Source: Alphaproteobacteria bacterium (GTDB taxonomy: Bacteria > Pseudomonadota > Alphaproteobacteria > UBA9219). From it: a stretch of DNA of 14,176 nt. The position numbers were made by a program, and so were the translations under genes. The stretch lies in NCBI GenBank assembly GCA_028865155.1, contig JAGWKW010000011.1, forward strand, positions 1-14,176. The letters are read 5' to 3'. The notes under the pieces were generated by a model. The model saw only the letters and a program-made list of their open reading frames with translations, ran no database searches and was not told the DNA's origin. Shown here one piece after another: positions 7,379 through 14,175 of this stretch (within the stretch, counting starts at the first letter, position 1; each line of letters starts with the position of its first letter).

Positions 7379-8418
7379 AGAAAACCATCCTGTTTTTGCT
7401 GCTGCTTTGCGCCGCGCCCGTTCCCGCCCATGCCGGTGATGCGGCGCAGGAAACGCCAAACGTCCTTGTCAGCACAAGCGTTGTGCATCAAGGCGAATTG
7501 CCCGATCAGGTGACGGCATATGGCACGGCGGAACCTTTGCCGGGCGGCGCGACGACGATCAGTTTGCTGCGCGCCGGGCAGGTCGAAAAATTATCGGTCA
7601 GCGCGGGGCAGGCGGTCAAGCAGGGCGATGCTTTGCTCGATTTCATTTCCGACCCTGCCGCGCTTTTGGCCTATAATCAGGCTGTGGCTGCGCTGGCGGC
7701 GGCGCAGAAAGAACAAACCCGCCTGCAACAACTGGTCAAGCAACGTCTGGCGACAAGTGCGCAACTGGCGCAGGCCGACAAATCCGTCAGCGACGCGCAG
7801 GCCGCATTGGCCGCCGCGAAATCGCAAGGCGGCGATATAAAAACGCAAACATTGACGGCGCCCTTCGACGGCATCGCGACCAGAATTTCCGTCGGTTCCG
7901 GCGACCGCGTGTCGGCCAACGCGCCCCTGTTGCAGCTTTCGCATCGCGGCGGGTTGGGCGTCGCGCTCGGCTTGCCGCTCGAGGAATGTGCGGGGCTCCA
8001 TGTCGGCGATGTCGTGCATCTGCGATCCCTCGACGCGAAAACGCCGCCCATCGAAGGCAGGATTGCGGTCATCGCGGGCATGATCGACCCGCAAACGCGG
8101 CTCGTCAAAATTCTGGTCGCCTTGCCGACATCCGCGCCGTCCGGCACCGTGCAGGGCGAACAGTTCCGCGCCGCCATCGAACGCGGGTCGTTTTCGGGCG
8201 TCGTCGTGCCGCGCGATACTGTCCTGAAAGACGCAAAAGGCGCGTATATTTTTCAAATCGAGGACGGCAAGGCCGTGCGCGTCGATGTGCATATTGTGGG
8301 CGAGAACGGCGGCGAATACGCAATCGCCGGTTCCATCGACCCTCAGGAAAAAATCGTCACGCTCGGCGATTACGAGCTTAAAAACGGCGAAGGCGTAAGG
8401 GAAAGCAGCGCGCAATGA
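7375..8418 (+). CDS. RND efflux periplasmic adaptor (membrane-fusion protein), 347 aa
   Basis: The start is fixed by the ATGA overlap with the preceding stop. The product begins with a signal peptide, MKKTILFLLLLCAAPVPAHA. The first lipoyl half follows (about 58-85, ISLLRAGQVEKLSVSAGQAV), then a short alpha-helical hairpin rich in Ala and Gln (about 95-145), the second lipoyl half (TLTAPFDGIATRISVGSGD), and beta-barrel and membrane-proximal parts (GVVVPRDTVLKDAKGAYIF). This is the usual order of HlyD/AcrA-type adaptors joining an RND pump to a TolC channel. The hairpin is short for the family. Its stop overlaps the pump start (ATGA). I see no histidine- or methionine-rich tail that would mark a metal-binding adaptor. 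Confidence 0.93.
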   Translation: MKKTILFLLLLCAAPVPAHAGDAAQETPNVLVSTSVVHQGELPDQVTAYGTAEPLPGGATTISLLRAGQVEKLSVSAGQAVKQGDALLDFISDPAALLAYNQAVAALAAAQKEQTRLQQLVKQRLATSAQLAQADKSVSDAQAALAAAKSQGGDIKTQTLTAPFDGIATRISVGSGDRVSANAPLLQLSHRGGLGVALGLPLEECAGLHVGDVVHLRSLDAKTPPIEGRIAVIAGMIDPQTRLVKILVALPTSAPSGTVQGEQFRAAIERGSFSGVVVPRDTVLKDAKGAYIFQIEDGKAVRVDVHIVGENGGEYAIAGSIDPQEKIVTLGDYELKNGEGVRESSAQ

Positions 8419-9731
8419 GTTTTGCTTCCGCCATCGAACGGCATCGCCGTTCCATTGTCGTCATGATCCTCGCGCTGGCGCTGGCGGGCGTGTTTTCGGC
8501 CTTTGCGCTGCCGGTCAGCCTGTTTCCCGCCATGCAGTTTCCGCGCGTGCGCATCACTATCGAGGCGGGCGACCGTCCCGCCGATCAAATGGCGCTTCTC
8601 GTCACGCGGCCCGTCGAGGAAGCCGTCCGCCGCGTACCCGGCGTTTTGCATATCAAATCGATTTCGAGCCGCGGCTCCGACCAGATCACCGTCGATTTCA
8701 ACTGGGGCGACGATATGGTCAGCGCGGCGACGCAAGTCGAAGGTGCTGTCGCGCAAATCCTGCCGTCGCTGCCGCAGGGAACGCAATATACAGTCTTGCG
8801 GCTCGACCCCACGGTTTTCCCGATCATCGCCTATGGCCTGACGTCGAACAGCGTCGATCCGGTCAAACTGCGCGATCTGGCGCAATATCAAATCGTGCCG
8901 TTGCTGTCGGCCATTCCCGGCGTCGCGCGCGTCGATGTGCAGGGCGGGCGGCAGGCCGAAATCGAGGTGCGGGTCAATCCGTACCGGCTCGAAGCCTATG
9001 GGCTTTCCATCGCCGATGTGGCAAAGGCCATAAGCGACGCGAACATTCTGGCGGCGGCGGGCAAGCTCGAAGACCATTACAAGCTTTACCTCGTCGTGTC
9101 CGACAATGCGTTCAAGAAAATCGAGGACGTGAAAAACACCGTCGTCAAATCCGGCCCCGACGGCGTCGTGCGCCTGAAAGACATTGCCAAAATCGTCGCG
9201 GGCACGAAGCCGCAATGGACTCTGGTCGATGAAGACGGCAAGCCCGCCGTGACGTTTCAGGTTTACCAGCAGCCGAATGCCAACAGCGTTCGAATCGCAA
9301 AAGCCGTGCATAAGGCGCTGGCGGATTTCGCCATGCCGCAAGGCGTCACGCTGGCCAACTGGTACGACCAAAGCGTTCTGGTCACCCAATCGGCGGGCAG
9401 CGTGCGCGACGCCATTCTGATCGGCCTCGTGCTGGCCGGGATCGTGCTGTTCGGATTTTTGCGCAGTTGGCGGGTAACGTCGGTCGCCATGCTGGTCGTT
9501 CCGGCGACGCTGGCGACGGTGGTTTTGCTGCTTCGCCTGCTGGGGATGAGCTTCAACATCATGACTCTGGGCGGGCTGGCGGCGGCGGTCGGCCTTATCA
9601 TCGACGACATTATCGTGATGATCGAACATATCGCGCGCCGCGCCGGGCATGGGAAGCCGGGTACAACCCCGACGCATGGTAAAAGCCCGATGGCGGCGCT
9701 TCATGCCGCGCGCGAATTCATGCCCCCCTAG
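8415..9731 (+). CDS. RND efflux permease, N-terminal part, truncated by an in-frame TAG
   Basis: This is the inner-membrane pump of the operon, proton-driven, starting at the ATGA overlap with the adaptor. Seen here are the first membrane helix (about residues 13-33), the first periplasmic porter region (about 34-330), membrane helices 2-3, and helix 4 ending GLIIDDIIVMIEH with the proton-relay pair Asp397/Asp398. The frame stops at TAG (9729-9731, codon 439) in the cytoplasmic loop after helix 4. In intact family members this loop runs on without a break. As it stands the product would lack helices 5-12 and the second porter region and could not pump. The homologous sequence continues in the same frame directly after the TAG. 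Confidence 0.9.
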   Translation: MSFASAIERHRRSIVVMILALALAGVFSAFALPVSLFPAMQFPRVRITIEAGDRPADQMALLVTRPVEEAVRRVPGVLHIKSISSRGSDQITVDFNWGDDMVSAATQVEGAVAQILPSLPQGTQYTVLRLDPTVFPIIAYGLTSNSVDPVKLRDLAQYQIVPLLSAIPGVARVDVQGGRQAEIEVRVNPYRLEAYGLSIADVAKAISDANILAAAGKLEDHYKLYLVVSDNAFKKIEDVKNTVVKSGPDGVVRLKDIAKIVAGTKPQWTLVDEDGKPAVTFQVYQQPNANSVRIAKAVHKALADFAMPQGVTLANWYDQSVLVTQSAGSVRDAILIGLVLAGIVLFGFLRSWRVTSVAMLVVPATLATVVLLLRLLGMSFNIMTLGGLAAAVGLIIDDIIVMIEHIARRAGHGKPGTTPTHGKSPMAALHAAREFMPP

Positions 9732-9737
9732 TCGGGG
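9723..9737 (+). other. In-frame TAG flanked by a six-C run and a four-G run
   Basis: The bases read ATG CCC CCC TAG TCG GGG TCG AGC, giving M-P-P-stop-S-G-S-S. With one more C in the run at 9723-9728 and one fewer G in the run at 9734-9737 it would read CTA GTC GGG TCG AGC. That gives M-P-P-L-V-G-S-S, the usual wording of this loop in RND pumps. Total length is unchanged. Either two compensating homopolymer errors or a true nonsense codon can explain it. Confidence 0.75.
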
Positions 9738-11477
9738 TCGAGCCTTGCCACGCTGATCGTGTTTTTCCCGCTCGCTTTCCTGAGCGGCGTCACGGGCGCG
9801 TTCTTCAAGGCGCTGTCGATCACGATGGGCTCGGCGCTGGTTATTTCTTATCTCTTTACGGCGTTCGCGGTTCCCATATTGGCGCATCTCATCATCGATT
9901 TTGACAAATGGCAGGACCCGGCCTCGGTGCCGGACGGGAAAGACGGGTTCGGGCATCTGCATCGCGCGCTGCTCGACAGGCTGTTCAGAAAGCCTTGGCT
10001 CATTCTTGCCGGGGTATTGCCGCTTCTGGTTTTGGGATGGGTTGCCTATACTCATGTCGGCACGGGCTTCATGCCCGCGATGGATGAAGGCGGTTTTGTG
10101 ATCGATTACCGGACGGAGCCGGGAACCTCGCTGGCCGAAACCAATCGCGAACTGCTTCAGATCGAGGACATCATCAAAGCCACGCCGGACGTGCGGACTT
10201 TCTCGCGCCGCACGGGTTTGGGGCTCGGCGGCGATTTCAGCGAACCCAATACGGGGGATTTTTTCGTCAGGCTTAAACCGGCTGGCGCGCGCCGCCCCAT
10301 CGAAGAGGTGATGGCAAGCATACGCAAAAAGATAAAGCGCGACGTGCCGGGCGTGGATGTCGAACTGGCGCAGTTGATGGAAGATTTGATCGGCGATTTG
10401 ACCGGCGTGCCGCAACCCATCGACATCAAACTGTTCGCCGCCGACCCGTCGAAGCTTGTTCCCGAAGCGAACAAGGTCGCGGCGGCCATAGGCGAGATTC
10501 CGGGCGTCGTCGAAATCCGCAATGGCGTGACATTGGCAGGCGACTCGCTTGCCATGCATATCGACCCTGCGGCGGCGGCCTTGGAAGGCGTCGATCCGGC
10601 GCAAATAACCGATGCCGTGACGGCTTATTTGAACGGCAGCGTCGCCACCGAAATTCCCGAAACGCTCAAGCAGGTCGGCGTGCGCGTCTGGCTGCCGCCC
10701 GATATGAAGCGGCGCGAATCCCAGCTTGCCGCCTTGCCGATCCGCGCGCCCGACGGCCATTTGTTCCCTTTGGGCCGTGTGGCGGCATTCACGGTCAATG
10801 CGGGACAGCCGGAAATCGACCGTGACAATCTGCAACGCACGGTCGCCGTCACGGCTCGCATCGAAGGGCGCGATCTCGGCTCGACAATCACCGATGTGAA
10901 AAAGGCATTGCAGCACCTTCACCTCGGCGCATCCGGTTTTACCTATGAACTTGGCGGTCTTTACAAGCAGCAGCAGATTGCCTTTGCCGGTCTGGCCAAG
11001 GTTTTCGTCGCCGCGCTGGTCGCGGAATTTATCCTGCTGCTTTTTTTGTACGAGGCTTTCTGGCTGCCGGTCATCATTCTCGGCTCGTCGCTGCTTTCGA
11101 CAACGGCTGTCTTTACCGGCCTTTGGATTTCGAATGTCGAATTGAACATCACGGCGATGATGGGCATGACGATGATTGTCGGCATCTCGACCGAAATGGC
11201 GATTTTCTATGTGTCCGAATATACGGAACTGGCGGGAAAAATGCCGCGCCGCGAGGCGTTGCTGGAAGCCGCGCGTAACAGGTTGCGCCCCATTTTGATG
11301 ACAAGCCTTGCCGCCATCCTGACGCTTTTGCCCTTGGCATTCGCGTTGGGGCAGGGCGCGGCGATGCAGCAGCCGCTCGCCATCGCCATCATCGCCGGAT
11401 TGCTGTTGCAGCTTCCGCTGGTTCTGCTGGCCATGCCGGTTCTGATCGGGCTGACATTGCCTAAACCCTCATCCTAA
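9732..11477 (+). pseudogene. RND efflux permease, C-terminal part, separated by the amber stop
   Basis: From the codon after the TAG the frame is open for 581 codons and encodes the rest of the pump. It begins SGSSLATLIVFFPLAFLSG (helix 5), then gives helix 6, the second porter region, and helices 7-12 ending LLAMPVLIGLTLP. With the N-terminal part it makes 1020 codons, the normal length of an RND pump, so nothing is missing except the single stop codon. A GTG at 9759 is the earliest possible start, but it has no ribosome site and lies inside helix 5, so independent translation is doubtful. In helix 10 the motif GISTEMAIFYVSEY places Glu (codon 927 of the restored protein) where AcrB-type drug pumps have the relay Lys. 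RLRPILMTS (helix 11) keeps the drug-pump pattern. Confidence 0.85.
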
Positions 11478-12218
11478 TCATGCAGCCTTGTTTTTTGCCG
11501 CTCTAACGGCGAGCAGGGCCGCTGCGAGGAAGGTGGCAATAAGCGGCAGGATGAACCAGTCGCCGCCGGGCCAATGGAAGCCTGCGCCTTCGCCGAACCA
11601 GAATGCGCCGAACGAGGCCAGCAACACGCCGACCGCGAATTTCAGGCTGTTTTCAGGAACCTGCGTTAGGGGCCGATGCAAAGCTGCGCCGAGCAAGGCG
11701 ACGAGCGCCAACGCGGCCAAAGCGCCCGCGCCCGGCGCCAGAAAAGAAGACTGGGCCGCGCCGATTGCGATGACGATGACGACGACTTCCATGCCTTCGA
11801 CCAGCACGGCATTGAAGCTGGCCATGAAGGCGGTTTTGTCGAAAGCACTTTTTTGTATGGCTTCGGATTCGAGCAGCGCGACTTCGCGCTCGTAAATCCG
11901 TTCCTCGTCATGAAGCGGGATGCGCCCCGCCGCGCGCAACACGGCTTTGCGAAGCCATTTCAGGCCGAAGACAAACAGGAACAGGCCGATGGCAAGCTGA
12001 ACCCAGTGCAGAGGCAAGGGAAAATGCGCTAGCAGGGGGCCGAACAGGGCAACCAGACCGACAAGGATTGCCAGAGCCGCCGCGACGCCGGTCAGAGCCG
12101 TGCGCCAGCCGCGCGTCAGGCCGACGGCCAGAACGATGGTCAAGGCTTCGACGCCTTCGACGAAAGACGCGGTGAAGGCGGTAAGGGCGGATGTTCCCCA
12201 ATGCGTCCAATGGATCAT
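11478..12218 (-). CDS. Multi-spanning membrane protein with two EGxE motifs (COG4280/FTR1-like), 246 aa
   Basis: I read about seven hydrophobic helices. Two similar halves each contain a buried acidic motif: ASFVEGVEALTIVLAVG (Glu21/Glu24) and NAVLVEGMEVVVIVIAIG (Glu141/Glu144), joined by a charged loop (LHDEERIYEREVALLESE). Paired E-G-x-E motifs in membrane helices recall the REGLE motifs of FTR1 iron permeases, but the leading Arg is absent. The sequence best matches what I remember of a poorly characterised predicted membrane family (COG4280). The substrate is unknown; a metal cation is a reasonable guess. The frame is open further upstream, but that part runs through the tRNA gene, so I start at 12218. 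No ribosome site is clear. Its stop abuts the pump stop with no gap. Confidence 0.8.
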   Translation of the reverse strand: MIHWTHWGTSALTAFTASFVEGVEALTIVLAVGLTRGWRTALTGVAAALAILVGLVALFGPLLAHFPLPLHWVQLAIGLFLFVFGLKWLRKAVLRAAGRIPLHDEERIYEREVALLESEAIQKSAFDKTAFMASFNAVLVEGMEVVVIVIAIGAAQSSFLAPGAGALAALALVALLGAALHRPLTQVPENSLKFAVGVLLASFGAFWFGEGAGFHWPGGDWFILPLIATFLAAALLAVRAAKNKAA

Positions 12219-12259
12219 GGCGGTACGGCACGGCAGGGCGAAGGGTTGCAAAAGCCGGA

Positions 12260-12333
12260 TGGAGGCACGGGCCGGAATCGAACCGGCATAGACGGATTTG
12301 CAGTCCGCTACATAGCCATTCTGCCACCGCGCC
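12260..12333 (-). tRNA. tRNA-Cys (GCA)
   Basis: Read on the minus strand, a full cloverleaf folds: acceptor GGCGCGG pairs with CCGTGCC (one G-U pair), the anticodon stem GCGGA/TCCGT encloses loop CTGCAAA with anticodon GCA, and the T arm is GCCGG-TTCGATT-CCGGC. The discriminator base is U, as expected for tRNA-Cys, and the CCA end is encoded (12262-12260). A promoter lies about 40 bases upstream of the mature 5' end. No terminator is visible between its 3' end and the membrane-protein start 41 bases downstream, so the two may share a transcript. Confidence 0.97.
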
Positions 12334-12378
12334 ATCCGCCCGGAAATACCATGAAACCGGCATTCCGGAAAGGGGGCG

Positions 12379-12407
12379 ACAATAGGTTCTTGAGCATCGG
12401 CGGTCAA
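12379..12407 (-). promoter_or_regulatory. Sigma70-type promoter of tRNA-Cys
   Basis: On the minus strand, TTGACC (12407-12402) is followed after exactly 17 bases by TATTGT (12384-12379). That is five and four matches to the -35 and -10 consensus. Transcription would start near 12372, leaving a leader of about 39 bases before the tRNA 5' end. Confidence 0.65.
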
Positions 12408-12418
12408 GCTTGTATAGC
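12390..12418 (+). promoter_or_regulatory. Sigma70-type promoter of the pcm-like gene
   Basis: TTGAGC (12390-12395) and TATAGC (12413-12418) are separated by 17 bases on the plus strand, four matches to consensus in each. It would start near 12425, about 60 bases before the ATG at 12486. It interlocks with the oppositely directed tRNA promoter, whose elements occupy 12379-12407. Confidence 0.5.
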
Positions 12419-12485
12419 GTTAAGCGGTTCTTTTCCGGCCGGATTCGCCCGGCCTTCGCCTGTTCATAAGCCACGCGCAAACGCC

Positions 12486-13190
12486 ATGACCCAGACCTTC
12501 CGTTCTTCCGCAGCCCCCGCCGCCGATTTTGCCGCCGCGCGTTCGGCGATGGTCGAAAGCCAGTTGCGCCCCAACAAGGTAACCGATCAGCGCATTCTCG
12601 GCATCATGGGCGAATTGCCGCGCGAATTGTTCGTGCCGTCGCATCTGGTCGGCGTCGCCTATCTTGACGATGACATTCCGCTGCTCGGCAGCCGAACTTT
12701 GATGCAGCCGATGATCCTCGCGCGGTTGCTGCAGGCGGCGGACATCAAGCCGGGCGAAAAACTTCTCGATCTCGCCCCCGCGACCGGATATTCGACGCTG
12801 GTCGCGGCCGCGCTGACGGACAAGGTTTTCGCGGTCGAACCCGACGCCGTCCTGCATAAAGAGCTCGAAGCCAACGTCGCACGCTATGCGCCCGGCCGCG
12901 TGACCGTCCGCGCGGGCGCGCCGGTCGAAGGCTTTCTGGCCCATGCGCCGTTCGACGTCACTTTCATCAACGGTTGCGTCGAGCTGGTTCCACAAATTTT
13001 GTTCGATCAGCTGGCCGAAGGCGGGCGGCTGGTCGCCGTCGTGCGCAAATACGGCCCCGCCCATGCCGCGCATACGGGCGAAGCGCGGCTCTACCGCAAA
13101 ACGAATGGCGCCCTTGATACGCAGCCTTTGTTCGACGCGAACATCGCGCCTGCACCGGGTTTCGCCGCGCCGTGCCGCTTTGCTCTGTAA
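12486..13190 (+). CDS. Protein-L-isoaspartate O-methyltransferase family protein, 234 aa
   Basis: This is a SAM-dependent methyltransferase of the alphaproteobacterial branch of the PCMT family, whose classical members repair isoaspartyl residues. The N-terminal signature AAARSAMVESQLRPNKVTDQ (about 14-33) is typical of this branch. ELPRELFVPSH and LGSRTLMQPMILARLLQ follow, and the SAM-binding motif I is LLDLAPATGYS (93-103). Motif I differs from the usual GTGSGYQ wording, so repair activity should not be assumed. The start at 12486 is chosen because the open frame upstream overlaps the promoter and tRNA region; no strong ribosome site is visible. In related genomes such a gene usually sits in front of tolC and the popZ-type gene; here popZ follows after 117 bases with no tolC between. 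Confidence 0.88.
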   Translation: MTQTFRSSAAPAADFAAARSAMVESQLRPNKVTDQRILGIMGELPRELFVPSHLVGVAYLDDDIPLLGSRTLMQPMILARLLQAADIKPGEKLLDLAPATGYSTLVAAALTDKVFAVEPDAVLHKELEANVARYAPGRVTVRAGAPVEGFLAHAPFDVTFINGCVELVPQILFDQLAEGGRLVAVVRKYGPAHAAHTGEARLYRKTNGALDTQPLFDANIAPAPGFAAPCRFAL

Positions 13191-13212
13191 AGATGCGGCT
13201 TCGCTTTACGCC

Positions 13213-13240
13213 TTGCAAGACGGGCAAAAACAGATAGACT
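13213..13240 (+). promoter_or_regulatory. Candidate promoter of popZ
   Basis: TTGCAA (13213-13218) and TAGACT (13235-13240) are 16 bases apart, four matches to consensus in each. They lie in the 117-base gap before popZ and would give a leader of about 60 bases. The match is weak; readthrough from the pcm-like gene is equally possible, as no terminator is visible between them. Confidence 0.3.
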
Positions 13241-13307
13241 TCATCGGTGATGCCGCGCGCGATTCGCGCTGCCCCGCCGCTTAGAGAAACCAGCTCGAGA
13301 CGAACCA

Positions 13308-13850
13308 ATGGCTGAAGAGACGGAATCCTCCGCCGATCCCTCAATGGAAGAAATTCTTGCGTCCATCCGCAAGATCATTTCCGACGACGAGCCTCCCCCC
13401 GCCGAAGCCGAGGCGCCGCAGGAGGATGTCCTCGAATTGACCCAGATGGTGCAGGAAGACGGTTCCGTCGTCGACCTCGACAAGCCTGCCGAGGCAGAGC
13501 CTGCGCCAGCCCCCGAACCCGCGCCGGAACCTGCGCCGCCGCCGCCACCTCCTCCGCCGGAGCCGAAACCTGAGCCGAAACCCGCCCCGCCGCCGGTCGA
13601 ACCGGCTGCGCCTTTGGTGTCGGAACCGGCGGCCAGTTCCGCCGCTTCGGCGCTGTCGTCGCTTGCCAACACGCTTGAGATCGAACGCCTGTCGACCGGA
13701 AGCGGTTTGGGCAATGGCGGGCGCACGCTTGAGGACATGGTCATCGAACTGATGCGCCCCATGCTCAAGGATTGGCTCGACCAGAATCTGGCCTCGGTCG
13801 TCGAGAGGCTGGTTCAAAAAGAAATCGAACGGATTTCAAAAAAAGTCTGA
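13308..13850 (+). CDS. popZ: PopZ-type polar organising protein (DUF2497), 180 aa
   Basis: The N-terminal helix DPSMEEILASIRKIISDDE (about 9-27) is the hallmark of the family and in Caulobacter PopZ binds client proteins. A disordered acidic and proline-rich linker follows (about 28-110), including a run of eight prolines. The C-terminal helices (LEDMVIELMRPMLKDWLDQN, then LASVVERLVQKEIERISKK, about 140-179) drive oligomerisation. PopZ forms a cytoplasmic matrix at the cell pole that anchors the chromosome centromere through ParB and gathers cell-cycle regulators upstream of CtrA. The length is close to that of the Caulobacter protein. The start is the only suitable ATG, with a GAGACG-like site upstream. 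It converges with a small membrane-protein gene seven bases downstream. Confidence 0.95.
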   Translation: MAEETESSADPSMEEILASIRKIISDDEPPPAEAEAPQEDVLELTQMVQEDGSVVDLDKPAEAEPAPAPEPAPEPAPPPPPPPPEPKPEPKPAPPPVEPAAPLVSEPAASSAASALSSLANTLEIERLSTGSGLGNGGRTLEDMVIELMRPMLKDWLDQNLASVVERLVQKEIERISKKV

Positions 13851-13857
13851 CGTCCGG

Positions 13858-14175
13858 TTAGTGCAGGGTCTGGCCGCTGCGCACGGTTTCGGTCAGAGTG
13901 GTGTCGAGCCTGTGGCTGACGCTTGAAATTTCCTGCTGCAAGCGCAACTCCGCCTGCGCCAGAACCTGAAGCTGGCGAGCATAGCTGTCCTGCTGTTTGC
14001 GCACTTCGGCGATGGCGTCGCCCAGGCGCTGGCTGGTGCGGATTTGCTGTCCTGCAGCTTCGGCCAGCGCGACCGATACCGTTTCGCGCAGGCGGTGCAG
14101 CCAGGTGACGGCGACGAATACGAACCCGACGGCGGAAAGGGTAACGGCTCCAGCGAATAGATATAACCATTCAGG
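13858..14175 (-). CDS. Membrane-anchored coiled-coil protein, 5' end outside the window (105 aa seen)
   Basis: This frame runs from the window edge to TAA at 13860-13858. The visible part begins PEWLYLFAGAVTLSAVGFVF, a single hydrophobic helix of about 20 residues. It continues as a Gln-, Ala- and Glu-rich helix to the C-terminus (QQIRTSQRLGDAIAEVRKQQ, QLQVLAQAELRLQQEISS) with heptad-like spacing. The hydrophobic helix is so near the edge that the true start is probably only a few codons further out. A membrane-anchored coiled coil with a cytoplasmic or periplasmic tail is the safe description; the layout resembles the N-terminus of RmuC-like proteins, but the product ends far too early for RmuC. 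I cannot assign a function. Confidence 0.65.
   Translation of the reverse strand, partial: PEWLYLFAGAVTLSAVGFVFVAVTWLHRLRETVSVALAEAAGQQIRTSQRLGDAIAEVRKQQDSYARQLQVLAQAELRLQQEISSVSHRLDTTLTETVRSGQTLH

Noticed and set aside
9729..9731. TAG as a reassigned or pyrrolysine codon
   Set aside because: bdhA ends with an ordinary TAG, RND pumps have no conserved pyrrolysine at this loop, and the flanking homopolymers offer a simpler explanation.
9723..9737. Programmed ribosomal frameshift at the six-C run
   Set aside because: The frame is the same before and after the stop. A single shift would leave the pump frame for good, so a programmed shift would not restore the product.
8370..10922. An 850-codon open frame on the minus strand across the pump gene
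   Set aside because: It runs antisense to clear RND coding sequence, is Arg/His/Asp-rich as expected of a mirror frame in GC-rich DNA, and shows no family motif. Its length reflects the codon bias of the real gene.
12219..12407. N-terminal extension of the EGxE membrane protein up to 12407
   Set aside because: The extension translates the tRNA-Cys gene and the promoter region, so it is not coding.
13537..13620. CCG/CCT-rich tract in popZ as a microsatellite or repeat array
   Set aside because: It encodes the proline-rich disordered linker normal for PopZ proteins; the units are irregular.
13814..14170. A minus-strand 118-codon frame with an ATG at 14170
   Set aside because: The product is Arg/Pro-rich with no hydrophobic or coiled-coil structure, and it overlaps the popZ end. 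The neighbouring frame (13858-14175) gives a sensible membrane helix and coiled coil and stops just short of popZ.
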